Shown here piece after piece: positions 36,256 through 47,000 of a stretch of 64,000 bases of DNA. Under the pieces are notes generated by a model. It made no database searches. It worked only from the letters and a program-made list of their open reading frames with translations, and was not told the DNA's origin. The stretch's first letter is position 1. The number at the start of each line of letters is the position of its first letter. The stretch comes from Azospirillum soli (lineage in GTDB: Bacteria; Pseudomonadota; Alphaproteobacteria; Azospirillales; Azospirillaceae). The position numbers and the translations under genes are program-made. The stretch lies in contig NZ_JAGINQ010000006.1 of assembly GCF_017876165.1 (NCBI RefSeq), forward strand, positions 1 through 64,000. The letters are read 5' to 3'.

Positions 36256-36438
36256 TCCCGGTGCCGAGCGGAGTGCGGGTGTGGCTGGCGACCGGGCACA
36301 CCGACATGCGCAAGGGCTGGGCGAGCCTGGCGTTGCTGGTTCAGGAACGCTTCGCCCAAGACCCGCACAGCGGCCATCTCTTCATCTTCCGCGGCCGCCG
36401 CGGACATCAACCGTCATTCCGCATACCAATTCGAGTCG

Positions 36439-36894
36439 GTCCGAGTTGAGTACCCGTGGCATCCGCTCTTCGGGCGACGGCTCCCCATCGTTTTGCGTCA
36501 GACACGCGGAGGGTGCGATATCGTCTGGCTCGAGGAACGGCCGGGGCAGAACCGCGAACTGCCGGCGTGGATGTGCGACGCGGTCGCCTGCCGGCCCATG
36601 GTGACGCTTGGCCCACCCATGGTCCGGGTCGAGGCCTTGGGCGCGTTGGCGGCAGTCCTCTCGGCCCGGATGCCTGGGCAAGACGGAAGCGCATCATCGG
36701 ACACCTCACCTGCCAAGGAGGCTGCCGATGAGCAGACGAGCATCGCCCAGGGGGCAACTGGCGCTGGACCTCGCGCCTACTCCAGCACCGCTGCCGATGC
36801 CGGCGGTGCCGCACGAAGCCATTCAGGCTTTGGCGGATCTGCTTCTGGAGGCTCTGGGCGGCAGAGCGTCGACGACCAGCAGGGAGGGCGGTGA
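36439..36894 (+). CDS. DUF5372-like small protein of the recombinase element, start uncertain
   Basis: The frame reads VEYPWHPLFGRRLPIVLRQ, IVWLEERPGQNRELPAWM and LGPPMVRVEALGALAAVL, matching the HPLFG...LPAWM...V-x-L-x-x-L pattern of DUF5372, a family often beside recombinase genes. No ATG precedes the conserved start, and the region after about 36690 overlaps the next ORF and looks non-conserved, so both ends are uncertain. Role unknown. Confidence 0.5.
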   Translation, partial: VRVEYPWHPLFGRRLPIVLRQTRGGCDIVWLEERPGQNRELPAWMCDAVACRPMVTLGPPMVRVEALGALAAVLSARMPGQDGSASSDTSPAKEAADEQTSIAQGATGAGPRAYSSTAADAGGAARSHSGFGGSASGGSGRQSVDDQQGGR

Positions 36895-36916
36895 TGAATT
36901 CCAAGATCACACCTGA
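36728..36916 (+). CDS. Small ORF of the recombinase element (62 aa)
   Basis: ATG 36728 has a strong AAGGAGG ribosome-binding site. The product starts MSRRASPRGQLALDL and has a helix VPHEAIQALADLLLEALGG. It overlaps the recombinase start by 23 bases. Family unnamed; the same kind of ORF commonly precedes this recombinase type. Confidence 0.65.
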   Translation: MSRRASPRGQLALDLAPTPAPLPMPAVPHEAIQALADLLLEALGGRASTTSREGGDEFQDHT

Positions 36917-38984
36917 CCATCTCGGCCGCGGCGCCATCGTGTACGTGCGCCAGTCCACCATGAGCCAAGTGGTCGGCAACACGGAAAGCCAGAAGCGCCA
37001 GTATGCCCTGGTGGAGCAAGCCCGAGCCGCCGGCTTCGTGTCCGTCACCGTGATCGACGACGACTTGGGGCGATCCGGCTCGGGCCTCGTCGAGCGGCCT
37101 GGCTTCCAGCGGCTGGTGGCGGCCGTCTGCGCCGGCTCGGTCGGGGCGGTGTTATGCCTCGAAGCCTCCCGTCTGGCCCGCAATGGCCGGGATTGGCACC
37201 ACTTGGTCGACCTCTGCGCCCTCGCTGGGACGTTGGTCATCGATCCGGACGGCGTTTACGATTCGCGTCTGGTCAACGATCGCCTCCTGCTTGGGCTGAA
37301 GGGCACCATGTCCGAGTACGAACTGAGTTTGCTGCGCCAGCGGGGTCTCGAGGCTCGGGACAGCAAGGCCCGTCGGGGCGAGTTGCGCTTCACCCTGCCG
37401 CCCGGCTACTGCTGGACGGAGGCCGGGCGGATCGAGGTCGATCCGGACGAGCGGGTCTCCGGCGCCATCCACATGGTGCTCGCCAAGTTCCGCGAACTGG
37501 GCAGTGCCCGCCAAGTCTTCCTATGGAGCCGCCAAGAGCAGCTCATGCTGCCCGTCGTGCAGCGCAACCTGAGCACGTGCAAAATCCTTTGGCGGGCGCC
37601 GGCGTATCACTCGGTGATGCAAATTCTGCGGAACCCGATCTATGCCGGGGCCTACGCGTTCGGTCGCACGGGCAACCGCACCACGGCCGTCGACGGGCGC
37701 GCGCGCAAGACCAGCGGTCATCACCGCGCCATGGCGGACTGGGGTGCGCTGCTGCACGACCACCATGACGGCTACATCACTTGGCGCGAGTTCGAGGAAA
37801 ACCAGCGCCTGCTCCAGGAGAATGCCCACATGCAGAAGCGGGCTTCCCGGAAAGCCGCCCGGGGCGGGCGGGCTCTTCTGACCGGCCTTGTCCGTTGCGG
37901 CCATTGCGGGCGGATGATGCGGGTGTTCTACGGCATGCGATCTGGCCACGCCCACCGTTACCAGTGCCGAGGCGACGACGCGCACGTCGGGGCCGGCTTG
38001 TGCATCGGCATCGGCGGCGTGCGGATCGACCGCGCCGTGGTGGCCCAGATGCTGGAGGCGGTGTCGGGCCGGGCGGTGGAGGCGGCCCTGCTCGCCGCCG
38101 ACCAGATGGCCAAAGCCGATGACGATGTCCGGCAGGCGCTGCAGCGCGACCTCGAGGGCGCGCGCTATGACGCTTCGCTGGCGGCCCGACGCTACGACCT
38201 GGTGGATCCGGCCAAGCGCCATGTCGTGCGCGAACTGGAGGCGCGGTGGAACACGGCGCTGGAACGGGTCGCCCAGATCGAGCGGCGCCTCGCCGACCTG
38301 GACGCGCAAGCAGCGGCACGCCCCAGGATCGACCGCGAGGCCTTGATGAGGCTGGCCCACGACCTGCCGGCGGCGTGGAATGCGCCGACGACGGATGCCC
38401 GGACGCGGCAGCGCCTGACGCATATTCTCGTCCATGAGGTGGTGATCGACCTCGATGATGCGGCCAACGAGGCGGTCGTCCTCATCCACTGGGTGGGAGG
38501 CTGTCACACGGAGGTGCGGGTTCCCAGGGTGAAGACCGGGCGCTATCCCGCCGACCGGCGGCCCAGCCCCGTGGAGGTGATGCGCAAGCTTGGCGGTCAA
38601 TGGCCGGACCGGGAACTTGCCGTGACGATGAACCGGATGCGCTGCAAGACGGAGGACGGGGAGACTTGGACGACGGTGAAGGTGTGCGCCCTGCGCGAAC
38701 GGCTCGGCATCGCGCCGTTCGATCCTGCGGATCACCCAGCACCGACGATCGGCGCCGATGAAGCGGCAAGCCGGTTGGGGATCTGCGTCGGCTCCGTGCA
38801 GCGGCTCATCCGCCAAGGCATTCTACCGGCGACCCAGTTGATGCCCTCGGCCCCTTGGAAGATACCGGTCGACGCGCTGAGCACCGAGGCCGTGCAGACA
38901 GGCGTGCGGGAAATTCAGAAGCGCCGACCAAGGAATTTCGTGTCTTATCAACGAGATGACACCATGAGGTTGCCCGGAATTTGA
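36894..38984 (+). CDS. Large serine recombinase
   Basis: 696 residues. N-terminal resolvase domain with VYVRQSTMSQV (catalytic Ser near residue 21), LVEQARAAGF, LGRSGSGLVERPGF, LEASRLARN and KGTMSEYELSLLRQR. A recombinase domain and zinc-ribbon follow (LVRCGHCGRMMRVFYG...YQCRGD...CIGIGG), then a coiled-coil region and, unusually, a C-terminal helix-turn-helix (ADEAASRLGICVGSVQRLIRQGILPATQL). It should catalyse integration and excision of the element. ATG 36894 follows AGGGAGG; GTG 36891 is alternative. Confidence 0.92.
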   Translation: MNSKITPDHLGRGAIVYVRQSTMSQVVGNTESQKRQYALVEQARAAGFVSVTVIDDDLGRSGSGLVERPGFQRLVAAVCAGSVGAVLCLEASRLARNGRDWHHLVDLCALAGTLVIDPDGVYDSRLVNDRLLLGLKGTMSEYELSLLRQRGLEARDSKARRGELRFTLPPGYCWTEAGRIEVDPDERVSGAIHMVLAKFRELGSARQVFLWSRQEQLMLPVVQRNLSTCKILWRAPAYHSVMQILRNPIYAGAYAFGRTGNRTTAVDGRARKTSGHHRAMADWGALLHDHHDGYITWREFEENQRLLQENAHMQKRASRKAARGGRALLTGLVRCGHCGRMMRVFYGMRSGHAHRYQCRGDDAHVGAGLCIGIGGVRIDRAVVAQMLEAVSGRAVEAALLAADQMAKADDDVRQALQRDLEGARYDASLAARRYDLVDPAKRHVVRELEARWNTALERVAQIERRLADLDAQAAARPRIDREALMRLAHDLPAAWNAPTTDARTRQRLTHILVHEVVIDLDDAANEAVVLIHWVGGCHTEVRVPRVKTGRYPADRRPSPVEVMRKLGGQWPDRELAVTMNRMRCKTEDGETWTTVKVCALRERLGIAPFDPADHPAPTIGADEAASRLGICVGSVQRLIRQGILPATQLMPSAPWKIPVDALSTEAVQTGVREIQKRRPRNFVSYQRDDTMRLPGI

Positions 38985-40943
38985 AGGGAGGGATGCACTA
39001 TGTCACGTGATCGGGCGATCTGGTGAAGATCATCTGGTATGACGGCCAGGGCAGTTGCCTGTTCATGAAGAGGCTGGAGCGGGGCCGTTTCACCTGGCCC
39101 ACGCCGGCGGACGGCGCGGTGGCGATCTCGGTCGGGCAGATGGGCTATCTGCTCGAAGGCATCGACTGGCGCAACCCGCAGAAGACTTGGCGCCCCGAGT
39201 CCGCGGGGTGACTGCGACACGGTGAATCGACGGGCCGGTTCAGGGGAGATTGCGGCGGCTCGAAGGGGCGATCCTGGGTAAACTGGCGCCATGACCGCCG
39301 CTACGTCTCCTGCCGCCTTGGCCGACGACATCGCCAGCCTGCGCGCCGCCTTGGCGCAGGCCGAGGCGCGGGCGGACGCGGCGGAAGCCGAAGCGGCCCG
39401 GGCCAAGGCGGTGGCTTCGAACACCGAGGCCCTGATCGCCAGCCTGAAGCTGGAAATCGAGAAGCTCCGGCGCGAGCTCTACGGCACGCGCTCCGAGCGC
39501 AAGGCGCGCCTGCTGGACCAGCTGGAGTTCCAGCTCGAAGAACTGGAAGCGACGGCCAGCGAGGACGAGTTGGCGGCCGAACAGGCCGCCGCCAAAACCA
39601 CCGCGGTGGCGGCCTTCACCCGCAAGCGGCCGTCGCGCCAACCCTTTCCCGACCACCTGCCGCGCGAGCGCGTCGTTGTGCCGACGCCGGCGAGCTGCCC
39701 GTGCTGCGGCTCCGACAAGCTGTGCAAACTGGGCGAGACGATCACTGAGACGCTGGAGGTGATCCCGCGCCAGTGGAAGGTGATCCAGACGGTGCGGGAG
39801 AAGTTCACCTGCCGGGCCTGCGAGACGATCACCCAGCCACCGGCGCCGTTCCACGCCACCCCGCGCGGCTGGGCCGGCCCCAACCTGCTGGCCACCATTC
39901 TGTTCGAGAAGTTCGGCCAGCATCAGCCGCTGAACCGACAGGCCGAGCGCTTCGCGCGGGAGGGCGTGCCGCTCAGCCTGTCCACCCTGGCCGACCAGGT
40001 GGGCACCGCCGCCGCGGTGCTGAAGCCGCTGCACGACCTGATTGCCGCGCATGTGATGGTGGCCGAGCGGCTGCACGGCGACGACACGCCGGTGCCGGTG
40101 CTGGCCAAAGGCGAGACCGACACCGGGCGGCTGTGGGTCTACGTGCGCGACGACCGGCCCTTTTCCGGCCAAGCCCCGCCGGCGGCGCTGTTCCACTACT
40201 CGCGCGACCGCAAGGGCGAGCACCCCGAACGGCATCTGGCCGGCTTCCAGGGCTGGCTGCAGGCCGATGCGTTCGCCGGCTACAACCGGCTGTACGAACC
40301 CGACCGCCGGCCGGGGCCGATCCATGCCGCGCTGTGCTGGGCGCATGCCCGGCGCGGCTTCTTCAAGCTGGCCGACATCGCCGCGAACACGAAACGCGGC
40401 AAGGATGCCCCGCCGATCTCGCCGCTGGCGCTGGAAACGGTGAAGCGCATCGACGCCATCTTCGATCTCGAACGCGCGTTGACCGGCAAAACGGCGGCCG
40501 AGAGGCTGGCCGCGCGCCAGGAACTCGGCGTCCCCCTGGCGGATGCCCTGGAGACTTGGCTACGGACGGAGCGTGCCCGGCTCTCCCGCCATGCCCCCGT
40601 GGCCAAGGCGATGGATTACATGCTGACCCGCTGGGACGGCTTCACCCGTTTCCTCGGCGACGGCCGGCTGTGTCTCACGAACAACGCCGCCGAGCGTGGC
40701 CTGCGCGGGATCGCTTTGGGCCGGAAGGCTTGGCTGTTCTGCGGTTCCGATCGCGGCGGCCAGAGGGCGGCTGTTCTCTATGGCCTGATCACCACGGCCA
40801 AGCTGAACGATGTCGATCCCCAGGCGTGGCTCGCCGTAACCGTCCGACGATGACCGCCTTGCGGGGCGTGGACGAAGCGGGCTGAGTGAGGACGCCGCGG
40901 ATGGCCGCGGCTTGGTCCTATGTCCAGCCCCATGGCTATGCTT

Positions 40944-41342
40944 ATGACTTACCAGCGCGTCGAGGTGATCACCGGGTCGGAGAAGCGCCGGTTCTACAGC
41001 GCCGCGGACAAGGCGGGCTTGGTGGCGGAAGCGTTCCGGCCCGGCGTGGTGGCCTCCGAAGTGGCCCGTCGGCACGGCCTCAACGTCAGCCTGCTGTACC
41101 GCTGGCGCCGGCAGATCGAGGAGGAGCGGGCGAGCCCGTCGCCCGAACCAGCGGTGAACTTCGTGCCCGTGCGGATCGCCGACGCCCCGCCGTCCATCCC
41201 GGACGACAAGATGGCGCCCCTTCCGCCCGCCGGAACCGGCATCATCGAGATCGTGCTGCCCAGCGGCCATTGCCTGCGCGTCGATCGCCATGTCGATGCG
41301 GGCGCCCTGCGTCGGGTCCTCGCCGTTCTGGAGCGCCGATGA
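40944..41342 (+). CDS. tnpA: IS66 TnpA (accessory, HTH)
   Basis: 132 residues from MTYQRVEVITG; earlier in-frame ATGs (40920, 40932, 40938) are possible. HTH: YSAADKAGLVAEAFRPGVVASEVARRHGLNVSLLYRWRRQ; C-terminal IIEIVLPSGHCLRVD. Stop overlaps tnpB as ATGA. Confidence 0.9.
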   Translation: MTYQRVEVITGSEKRRFYSAADKAGLVAEAFRPGVVASEVARRHGLNVSLLYRWRRQIEEERASPSPEPAVNFVPVRIADAPPSIPDDKMAPLPPAGTGIIEIVLPSGHCLRVDRHVDAGALRRVLAVLERR

Positions 41343-41686
41343 TCCCGGTCCCCGCCGGCGTGCGGATCTACCTGGCGATGGGCGCCACCGACATGCGCAA
41401 GGGCTTCGACGGCCTCGCCCTGTTGGTCCAGGAGGTTCTCAAGAAGGATCCCTACTCCGGCCATCTCTTCCTGTTCCGGGGCCGGCGCGCCGACAAGATC
41501 AAGATTCTCTACTACGACACCAACGGCCTGTGCCTGTTCGCCAAGCGCCTTCAGCGCGGCCGCTTCGTCTGGCCGGTGGCGCGCGAGGGCGTGGTGACGC
41601 TGACCCCGGCGGAGCTGGCGATGCTCGTGGAAGGGTTGGACTGGCGCGCGGCGGAACGGACCTGGAAGCCCGACTTGGCCGGCTGA
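41339..41686 (+). CDS. tnpB: IS66 TnpB
   Basis: 115 residues. MIPVPAGVRIYLAMGATDMRKGFDGLALLVQ, HLFLFRGRRADKIKILYYD and ending GLDWRAAERTWKPDLAG are the full-length family pattern. Its exact role in transposition is unclear but it is required in IS66 elements. ATG overlaps the tnpA stop. Confidence 0.93.
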   Translation: MIPVPAGVRIYLAMGATDMRKGFDGLALLVQEVLKKDPYSGHLFLFRGRRADKIKILYYDTNGLCLFAKRLQRGRFVWPVAREGVVTLTPAELAMLVEGLDWRAAERTWKPDLAG

Positions 41687-41770
41687 CCCGGCGCGGGCCG
41701 GGCGCGACACGGTAACTCAGCCGCCCTCGGACCGGTCGTCGGGATCCCGGTGTCCTGGTAAGATCGCGCC

Positions 41771-43396
41771 ATGGCTCCCGATCCCGCCCAGCTTCTCGCC
41801 GACAACGCGGCGCTGCGTCAGCTCGTTGCCGAGCAGGCGGCCCGGCTGCACGCCCAGGAGGCGGCGCTCGGGGCGGCGCTGGAGGGCATCAAGAGCAAGG
41901 CGCTGGAAATCGAGAAGCTGAAGCTTCAGCTCGCCCGGCTGCGCCGCATGCACTTCGGCCAGTCCTCGGAAAAGCTGGGCCGGACCATCGCTCAGCTGGA
42001 ATTGGCGTTGGAGGACTTGGAAGCCGCCGAAGGCGAGCAGGCCGCCATCGTCACGGAGGCCGACGCGCCGCCGGTGGACGCCGACACCAGGCGCCGGCCC
42101 AAGCGCACGCTGCCGCCCGAGCATCTGCCGCGCGAGGAACGGGTGCACGAGCCCGAAGGCGGGACCTGCACCTGCACGCAATGCGGTGGCGCGCTGCGTC
42201 GGCTGGGCGAGGACCGCGCCCGGCAGCTGGAATACGTGCCGGCGCACTTCAAGGTCGTCGAGCACGTCCGCCCGAAGTTCTCGTGCCGGCGCTGCGAGGC
42301 GATCACCCAAGCGCCGGCGTCGCTGCCGATCGAACGCGGCCTGTTCGGGCCGGGGCTGTTGGCCCACCTGCTGGTGAGCAAGTTCGACGATCATCTGCCG
42401 CTGTACCGTCAGGCGGAGATCTTCGCCCGCCTGGGCCTGGAGCTGAGCCGCTCCACCCTGGCCGATCAGGTCGGCCACGCGGTCCGGCTGCTGCGCCCGC
42501 TGATCCAGGCGATCGCGACCAGCGTCACCGGCTCCGCCAAGCTGCACGCCGACGACACGCCGGTCCCGGTGCTGAGCCCAGGAGCCGGGCGGACCAAGAC
42601 CGGCTACCTGTGGGTCTACCTGCGCGATGATCGCCCCTGGAACGGCCCATCACCTCCGGCGGCGCTGTACCGCTACAGCCCCGGGCGCAGCGGCGAGCAC
42701 CCGTGCGGCCACCTGAAGGATTTCCACGGGGCGCTGCAGGCCGACGGCTACGCCGGGTTCAACGGCCTGTACGAACCGGGCCCCGACGGGCGGGCCCGGA
42801 TCATCGAGGTGGCCTGCATGGCCCATGGCCGTCGCAAGTTCCACGACGTGGAGGTCTCGGCCAAGGGCAAGGCGCCGATCGCGACTGAGGCGCTGCGACG
42901 GATCGGCGAGCTGTATGCGGTGGAGGCCAGGATCGCCGGCTGGGATGCCGGCGAGCGCCGGCGCGTGCGTCAGGCCGAGGCCGCCCCGAAGATGGCCGCG
43001 TTGAAGGCGTGGCTGGAGGACGCGCTGGGGCGGCTCGACGGCAAGTCGGACACCGCCAAGGCGGTGCGTTACATGCTCAACCGCTGGACGGCGCTGACGC
43101 GTTACCTGGAGGATGGCCGCCTGGAGATCGACAACAACCCCGCCGAACGGGCGCTGCGGGCTGTCGTGCTGGGGCGGAAGAACTGGCTGTTCGCCGGCGC
43201 CGACGTCGGGGGTGAACGAGCCGCGGCGATGTACACGCTCATCGAGACGGCCAAGCTCAACGGCCTCGACCCCGAGGCGTACCTGCGCGACGTGATCGCC
43301 CGGATCGCCGATCACAAGATCAGCCGCATCGACGAGTTGCTGCCCTGGAACTGGGTCAAGGCCGCCGACGGCACCGGAAACGCCGACGCCGCGTAG
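41771..43396 (+). CDS. tnpC: IS66 TnpC transposase, complete
   Basis: 541 residues. N-terminal leucine-zipper helix (residues 10-90), zinc-finger [28 protein letters not shown], then the DDE core with [24 protein letters not shown] and [24 protein letters not shown], and IS66 C-terminal tail. No disruption seen. Eighty-four bases after tnpB. Confidence 0.95.
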   Translation: MAPDPAQLLADNAALRQLVAEQAARLHAQEAALGAALEGIKSKALEIEKLKLQLARLRRMHFGQSSEKLGRTIAQLELALEDLEAAEGEQAAIVTEADAPPVDADTRRRPKRTLPPEHLPREERVHEPEGGTCTCTQCGGALRRLGEDRARQLEYVPAHFKVVEHVRPKFSCRRCEAITQAPASLPIERGLFGPGLLAHLLVSKFDDHLPLYRQAEIFARLGLELSRSTLADQVGHAVRLLRPLIQAIATSVTGSAKLHADDTPVPVLSPGAGRTKTGYLWVYLRDDRPWNGPSPPAALYRYSPGRSGEHPCGHLKDFHGALQADGYAGFNGLYEPGPDGRARIIEVACMAHGRRKFHDVEVSAKGKAPIATEALRRIGELYAVEARIAGWDAGERRRVRQAEAAPKMAALKAWLEDALGRLDGKSDTAKAVRYMLNRWTALTRYLEDGRLEIDNNPAERALRAVVLGRKNWLFAGADVGGERAAAMYTLIETAKLNGLDPEAYLRDVIARIADHKISRIDELLPWNWVKAADGTGNADAA

Positions 43397-43739
43397 CTCG
43401 GCGGACGCTTACGGCTCGCCGACGTTCTGGCGCGCATCAACGACATCCCCCAGACCCGCCTGCACGAACTCCTGCCCTGGGAATGGAAGGCTATTCGCGA
43501 GCAGGCGAAAGCAGCCTGATCGCGGCGCTCAGCGGATGCTTACGCCTGATCGACATTGCCTTGGGTTCGGAGATCGCGCCGCAGCTTGTGGGTAACTGAA
43601 AGGCTCACCGAATGCGTACGCTGCGCCGCCCTCCGGCGCCGGTGATGACCTCAATACGCTGGACCGCCACGGTGCAAACCACGCCGCTTGCCACGATGCC
43701 AAGCCGGCCACGCCCAGAGGCGGCGCCGACCTCCAGCTT

Positions 43740-44045
43740 TCAGCACGCCGCCCACCGGTCCCGCAAGGCAGCCTCCAGACGACGCTTATGAAGCGTGGCG
43801 ATGGGGCGGATCAGCAACAGGACCACGTCGCCGAAGAACAGCGTCAGCCCCCACGACTGAGCGCATGACGGATCGCGTCGGCCCGCGTCGATTTGCGCGA
43901 CACTGCCACGAGCTGCTTCTCTGGCCACGCTTTCAGCTCCGCACCCAGCGGCGCGGCACGGGCCTGTCGCTCCCCACGCCGCGCCGTCAGGGTCGCGGAT
44001 CTCCGCTTCCACCGCTTACAACTTGGCGAACACCTCCGGATTGAC
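43740..44045 (-). pseudogene. Degenerate IS66 TnpC fragment
   Basis: Spread over two minus-strand frames: VEAEIRDPDG, APLGAELKAWPEKQLVAVSRKSTRADAIRHALSR, then GLTLFFGD and LIRPIATLHKRR, which echo the TnpC C-terminal region (ARIRG, LERQLARVSGKS.LAEAIRYALSR, RFLDDGR, IRPIALNRKN). Stops and frameshifts throughout. It marks the boundary next to the defence-like operon. 43552-43739 shows nothing else supported. Confidence 0.55.
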
Positions 44046-44067
44046 GAATGATGGAGGTGCATCGCTA

Positions 44068-47000
44068 TCATTCGATCGATTTCTCGACGAACCCGAGCGT
44101 GTTGGCGTTCTCGACCAAGGTCCGCACCTTTGAACGTTCAAGACCACCCGGCACTTCTGCGTCAATCTCGAGCCTGAGCTTCACTTGGCTGCCCGGCAGC
44201 GTCGTGAGCTGCTCGACGATCGCCTCGACGATCTGATGGATGTCCCTTGCAGGCCGTTCCGGCGAGATCATGACAGCCCCTGTGAAACGGGTCGGCTTCT
44301 TCTCTGACGGAGGCGAACCCGGCGTTCCTCCCGTGGGCTCGTCTCCAGTCTCCGGCGGATTCTCGCCAGGTGCTTCCGGGCCACTGGTCGGGCCGGGCTG
44401 CGCGGGGGCTGGCCTGTGCACCTCGGCAACGTCAGGCTTCACAATCACGCTATCGCTGTCGACGACCACGACCGCATTGACGGCACGCTCGATCGCCAGC
44501 CCCACATAGGTATCTGCCTTCTCGTCCCACCGCTCAGCATAGGCGAAGGGGCCGGGCAGCATGCCGCCGATGGACGCCTGCACGGCCTTGATCAGGACAT
44601 CCTGATTCTTCATTCGCGGCAGATAGACGTAGCGATTGAGGTACTCCCGCAGGTCCTTCAGCGACAGGTGCGTCTTGTCGTTCCAGATGTATTTCTGAAG
44701 GTCACGATCGAGCCGCGCCGGACCCAATTCGGTGAGCAGACCTTCCTCGGCCACGAGCTTCTTGCTCGCCCGCGCCAACAATCCATCCTGCGCCGGAATT
44801 TTGCCGGAGACCCATTCCACATCGGCCTGCGCGCTCTCCTGCGCCGGATAGTGCAGATAGCACCACGCCTCCTTGAGGCGTGTCTTCATCGTCTCATTTG
44901 ATTCGGCCAGCTTTGCCTTGGCGAGCGCGCTGTCGCTCTGCGTAAGGTTGAGCCGGTCAGTGTCGCGGACGATCTCACCCCACGCTAGGAACGCGCGCAC
45001 GGCGTCTTTCAGATTGTCGAGCTGGCGCGCATCCGCGGCGATGAACACCAGCATGTTGCGGTAAACGCGTGGTGTGCTGCCGCGCTGCGTCAGGATGTCC
45101 TTCGCCTCGGTCAACGCTTCCGAGCTGTCACGCCCATTGTGCGGATGCGCGACTCCCAGCACCACGACCCGTACGCCTCCGGCTTCATCAGGCACTTCGG
45201 ACGATGAAGCGGGCGCCACTTGCACGGCATCGAAATGGCCCCGGTCCGCCAGACCGTTCACGTACTTGCTCAGCTCGCTGTCAATCGTCATCAACACGAG
45301 CGCATTCTCGAGCTGTGCTGCACGATCGGTCACGATGCGGTTGAGGCTGGCCGACATCGAGTACCAGTAGCGGCCAAGATCGGCATGCATGAACTTGGCT
45401 TGGTTGGTCAGCCGCCGGAGTGCATCTCCGAAAATTGCCGGACGCTCCCCAGGCTGCACGACGCCCAGATTGATCTGCTTGTCGTCGAGGCCGGTGTTGT
45501 GCTGCTGGTGCGTCGGCGCGGTGCCCATGAAGATTGCGCGGGCGACCCGCCGGGTCGCCGAATAGCGGTTCAGGTTGGGCGCAGACTGGTCGATCTTGTA
45601 GGGCGTCGACGTCGTGCCATCGACATCCGCGGCGATGATCGACTGCCAGCTCACGTCGAGATAGTGCAACAACTCCGGCTCGACGCGCGGTGAGCTGATC
45701 GCAACGCTGCCCGGCATGATCATCACCGAGGGATCGCCGTTCATCCAGAGTTCGTGAATGGCCTGCGCCATCAGGCGCAGCACGCCGCGCGTGCGCTGGA
45801 ATTTTTCAAGCGATCCCCAGCATGTATAGAGCTGGTCGAACAACTCGGGATGAATTGGGTAGGCCTTCTCCAGCTTGCGCCGATAGTCTTCGTCCGCACA
45901 GCCTTGCGGGAAGTCGTTGGCGTTATCCCGATAGAGCTTCGCGAATTGCTTCAGTGTGTTGTCGCGGTGATGGAACTTGTCGCCGGGGATATCCTTGAAC
46001 AGCCGCCGCCGAACGATCTCATAGCTCTCTTCCTGGCTCGCGGGTCGCCATGAGGATTCGACACGGCTGAAGGTTTGCTTGAGACGTGCGAGCGCTTCCT
46101 GGCCGCCTTCGCCGCCGACCTCGATCTGCGAAGCCGGCAAGGAGGCAACCAGCAAGGTGCCGGGACTGGCCTTGACCGCCTCGGTCAGCGACTGGACGAA
46201 CGAAAGGTTGGCATCGAACGAGCCCGACGGCAGCCCCTCGACCCGATAGATCTGCCGCAGATAGGCGACCCACTCGTCGATCAGGATCAGGCACGGCGCG
46301 AACTTCTTGAAAATCGTCTCGAGCAAGTGCGATCCCGGCGCGATGCCGTTCGCATCATTCTCCGCGATCATGTCGAAGGCTTCGGTGCCGCCGAGCTGCC
46401 ACGCCAGCTCGCCCCAGGTCGTGCGGATCTTGCGGCCACCTTCAGCATTCAGGACGTCCTGCGGCCCGCGCGAGGTGCCGACCAGCACCGCACGTTTGAT
46501 GCCCTTGGGCACGCTCAGTTCGTTTTTCTCCAGCAGTTGATCCAGGCCTGACAGGTCCTGGACCGGCGTCGGCCCTGCCATGTGGTAGAGGGCCAACATC
46601 GAGTGTGTCTTGCCGCCGCCGAAGTTGGTTTGCAGTTCGACGACCGGATCGCCGCCGCTGCCGGACAGCCGTTTTGCCGCGCCGACCAGAAGCGCGCTCA
46701 GACCCTCAGTTAGATAAGTGCGGCTGAAGAACTGGCGCGGGTCGCGATACTCGGCGGGCGCGCTGCCCGAATGTACCTTGGCGAGATCGGCCGCGAACTC
46801 GGCCTGCTGGAATTCGCCGGTGGCGACATCCTGGTGCGGCTCCACCACTTCGCGCCATGGAAGCAGGCCCGCCACGGTCTCGACGGAGATTTCAAGGCGC
46901 TGGGTCTTCCGGCGTTCCTCATTGCGCTGAAGCTCGGTGAACTTCGTGCGCAGGATCGTGTCGCGCATCTTCGAGAGCTGCTCAGCGGTCTCGCCCGCGC

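Larger units (their letters stand above)
36404..39015 (+). mobile_element. Serine-recombinase mobile element inserted in IS66 tnpB
   Basis: About 2.6 kb between GG dinucleotides at 36402-36403 and 39014-39015; one GG is needed to restore the host gene, consistent with a 2-bp serine-recombinase crossover. No terminal inverted repeats are seen. Contents: a DUF5372-like frame, a 62-residue ORF and a large serine recombinase. Similar three-gene groups recur in alphaproteobacteria, from memory. Confidence 0.75.
36252..39211 (+). pseudogene. tnpB: IS66 TnpB, split by the serine-recombinase element
   Basis: The first part (36252-36403) runs MIPVPSGVRVWLATGHTDMR...HLFIFRGRR; the second (39016-39211) resumes DLVKIIWYDGQGSCLFMKRLERG and ends WRPESAG. 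Joining GG at 36402-36403 to C at 39016 restores GGC GAT CTG and an uninterrupted ORF of normal length. Precise excision would therefore repair the gene. Confidence 0.9.
40836..43412 (+). mobile_element. Complete IS66-family element with 8-bp target duplication
   Basis: Left end GTAACCGTCCGACGATGACC at 40836; right end, reversed, GTAAGCGTCCGCCGAGCTAC ending at 43412. GGCTCGCC flanks it at 40828-40835 and 43413-43420. tnpA, tnpB and tnpC are all intact, so it may be active. Inserted in the tnpC of another IS66. Confidence 0.92.
39291..43519 (+). pseudogene. tnpC: IS66 TnpC transposase, interrupted by a second IS66
   Basis: The first part (39291-40835) has zinc-finger-type [28 protein letters not shown] and NNAAERGLRGIALGRKAWLF, ending DPQAWLA. 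The final 33 residues (DVLARINDIPQTRLHELLPW...EQAKAA, stop at 43517-43519) lie beyond the inserted IS66 at 40836-43412. Removing the guest and one GGCTCGCC copy restores the ORF exactly. As it stands the protein gains a short false end (VTVRR) after 40835. Confidence 0.92.
35748..43543 (+). mobile_element. IS66-family element carrying two further insertions
   Basis: Left end GTGCGCATCCGGTGAGC at 35748; right end, reversed, GTAAGCATCCGCTGAGC ending at 43543. The 8-bp duplication GCCTGATC flanks it (35740-35747, 43544-43551). Own genes are tnpA, tnpB and tnpC. tnpB is split by a serine-recombinase element (36404-39015) and tnpC by another IS66 (40836-43412). Without the guests it is about 2.6 kb, a normal IS66 size. 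Confidence 0.88.
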
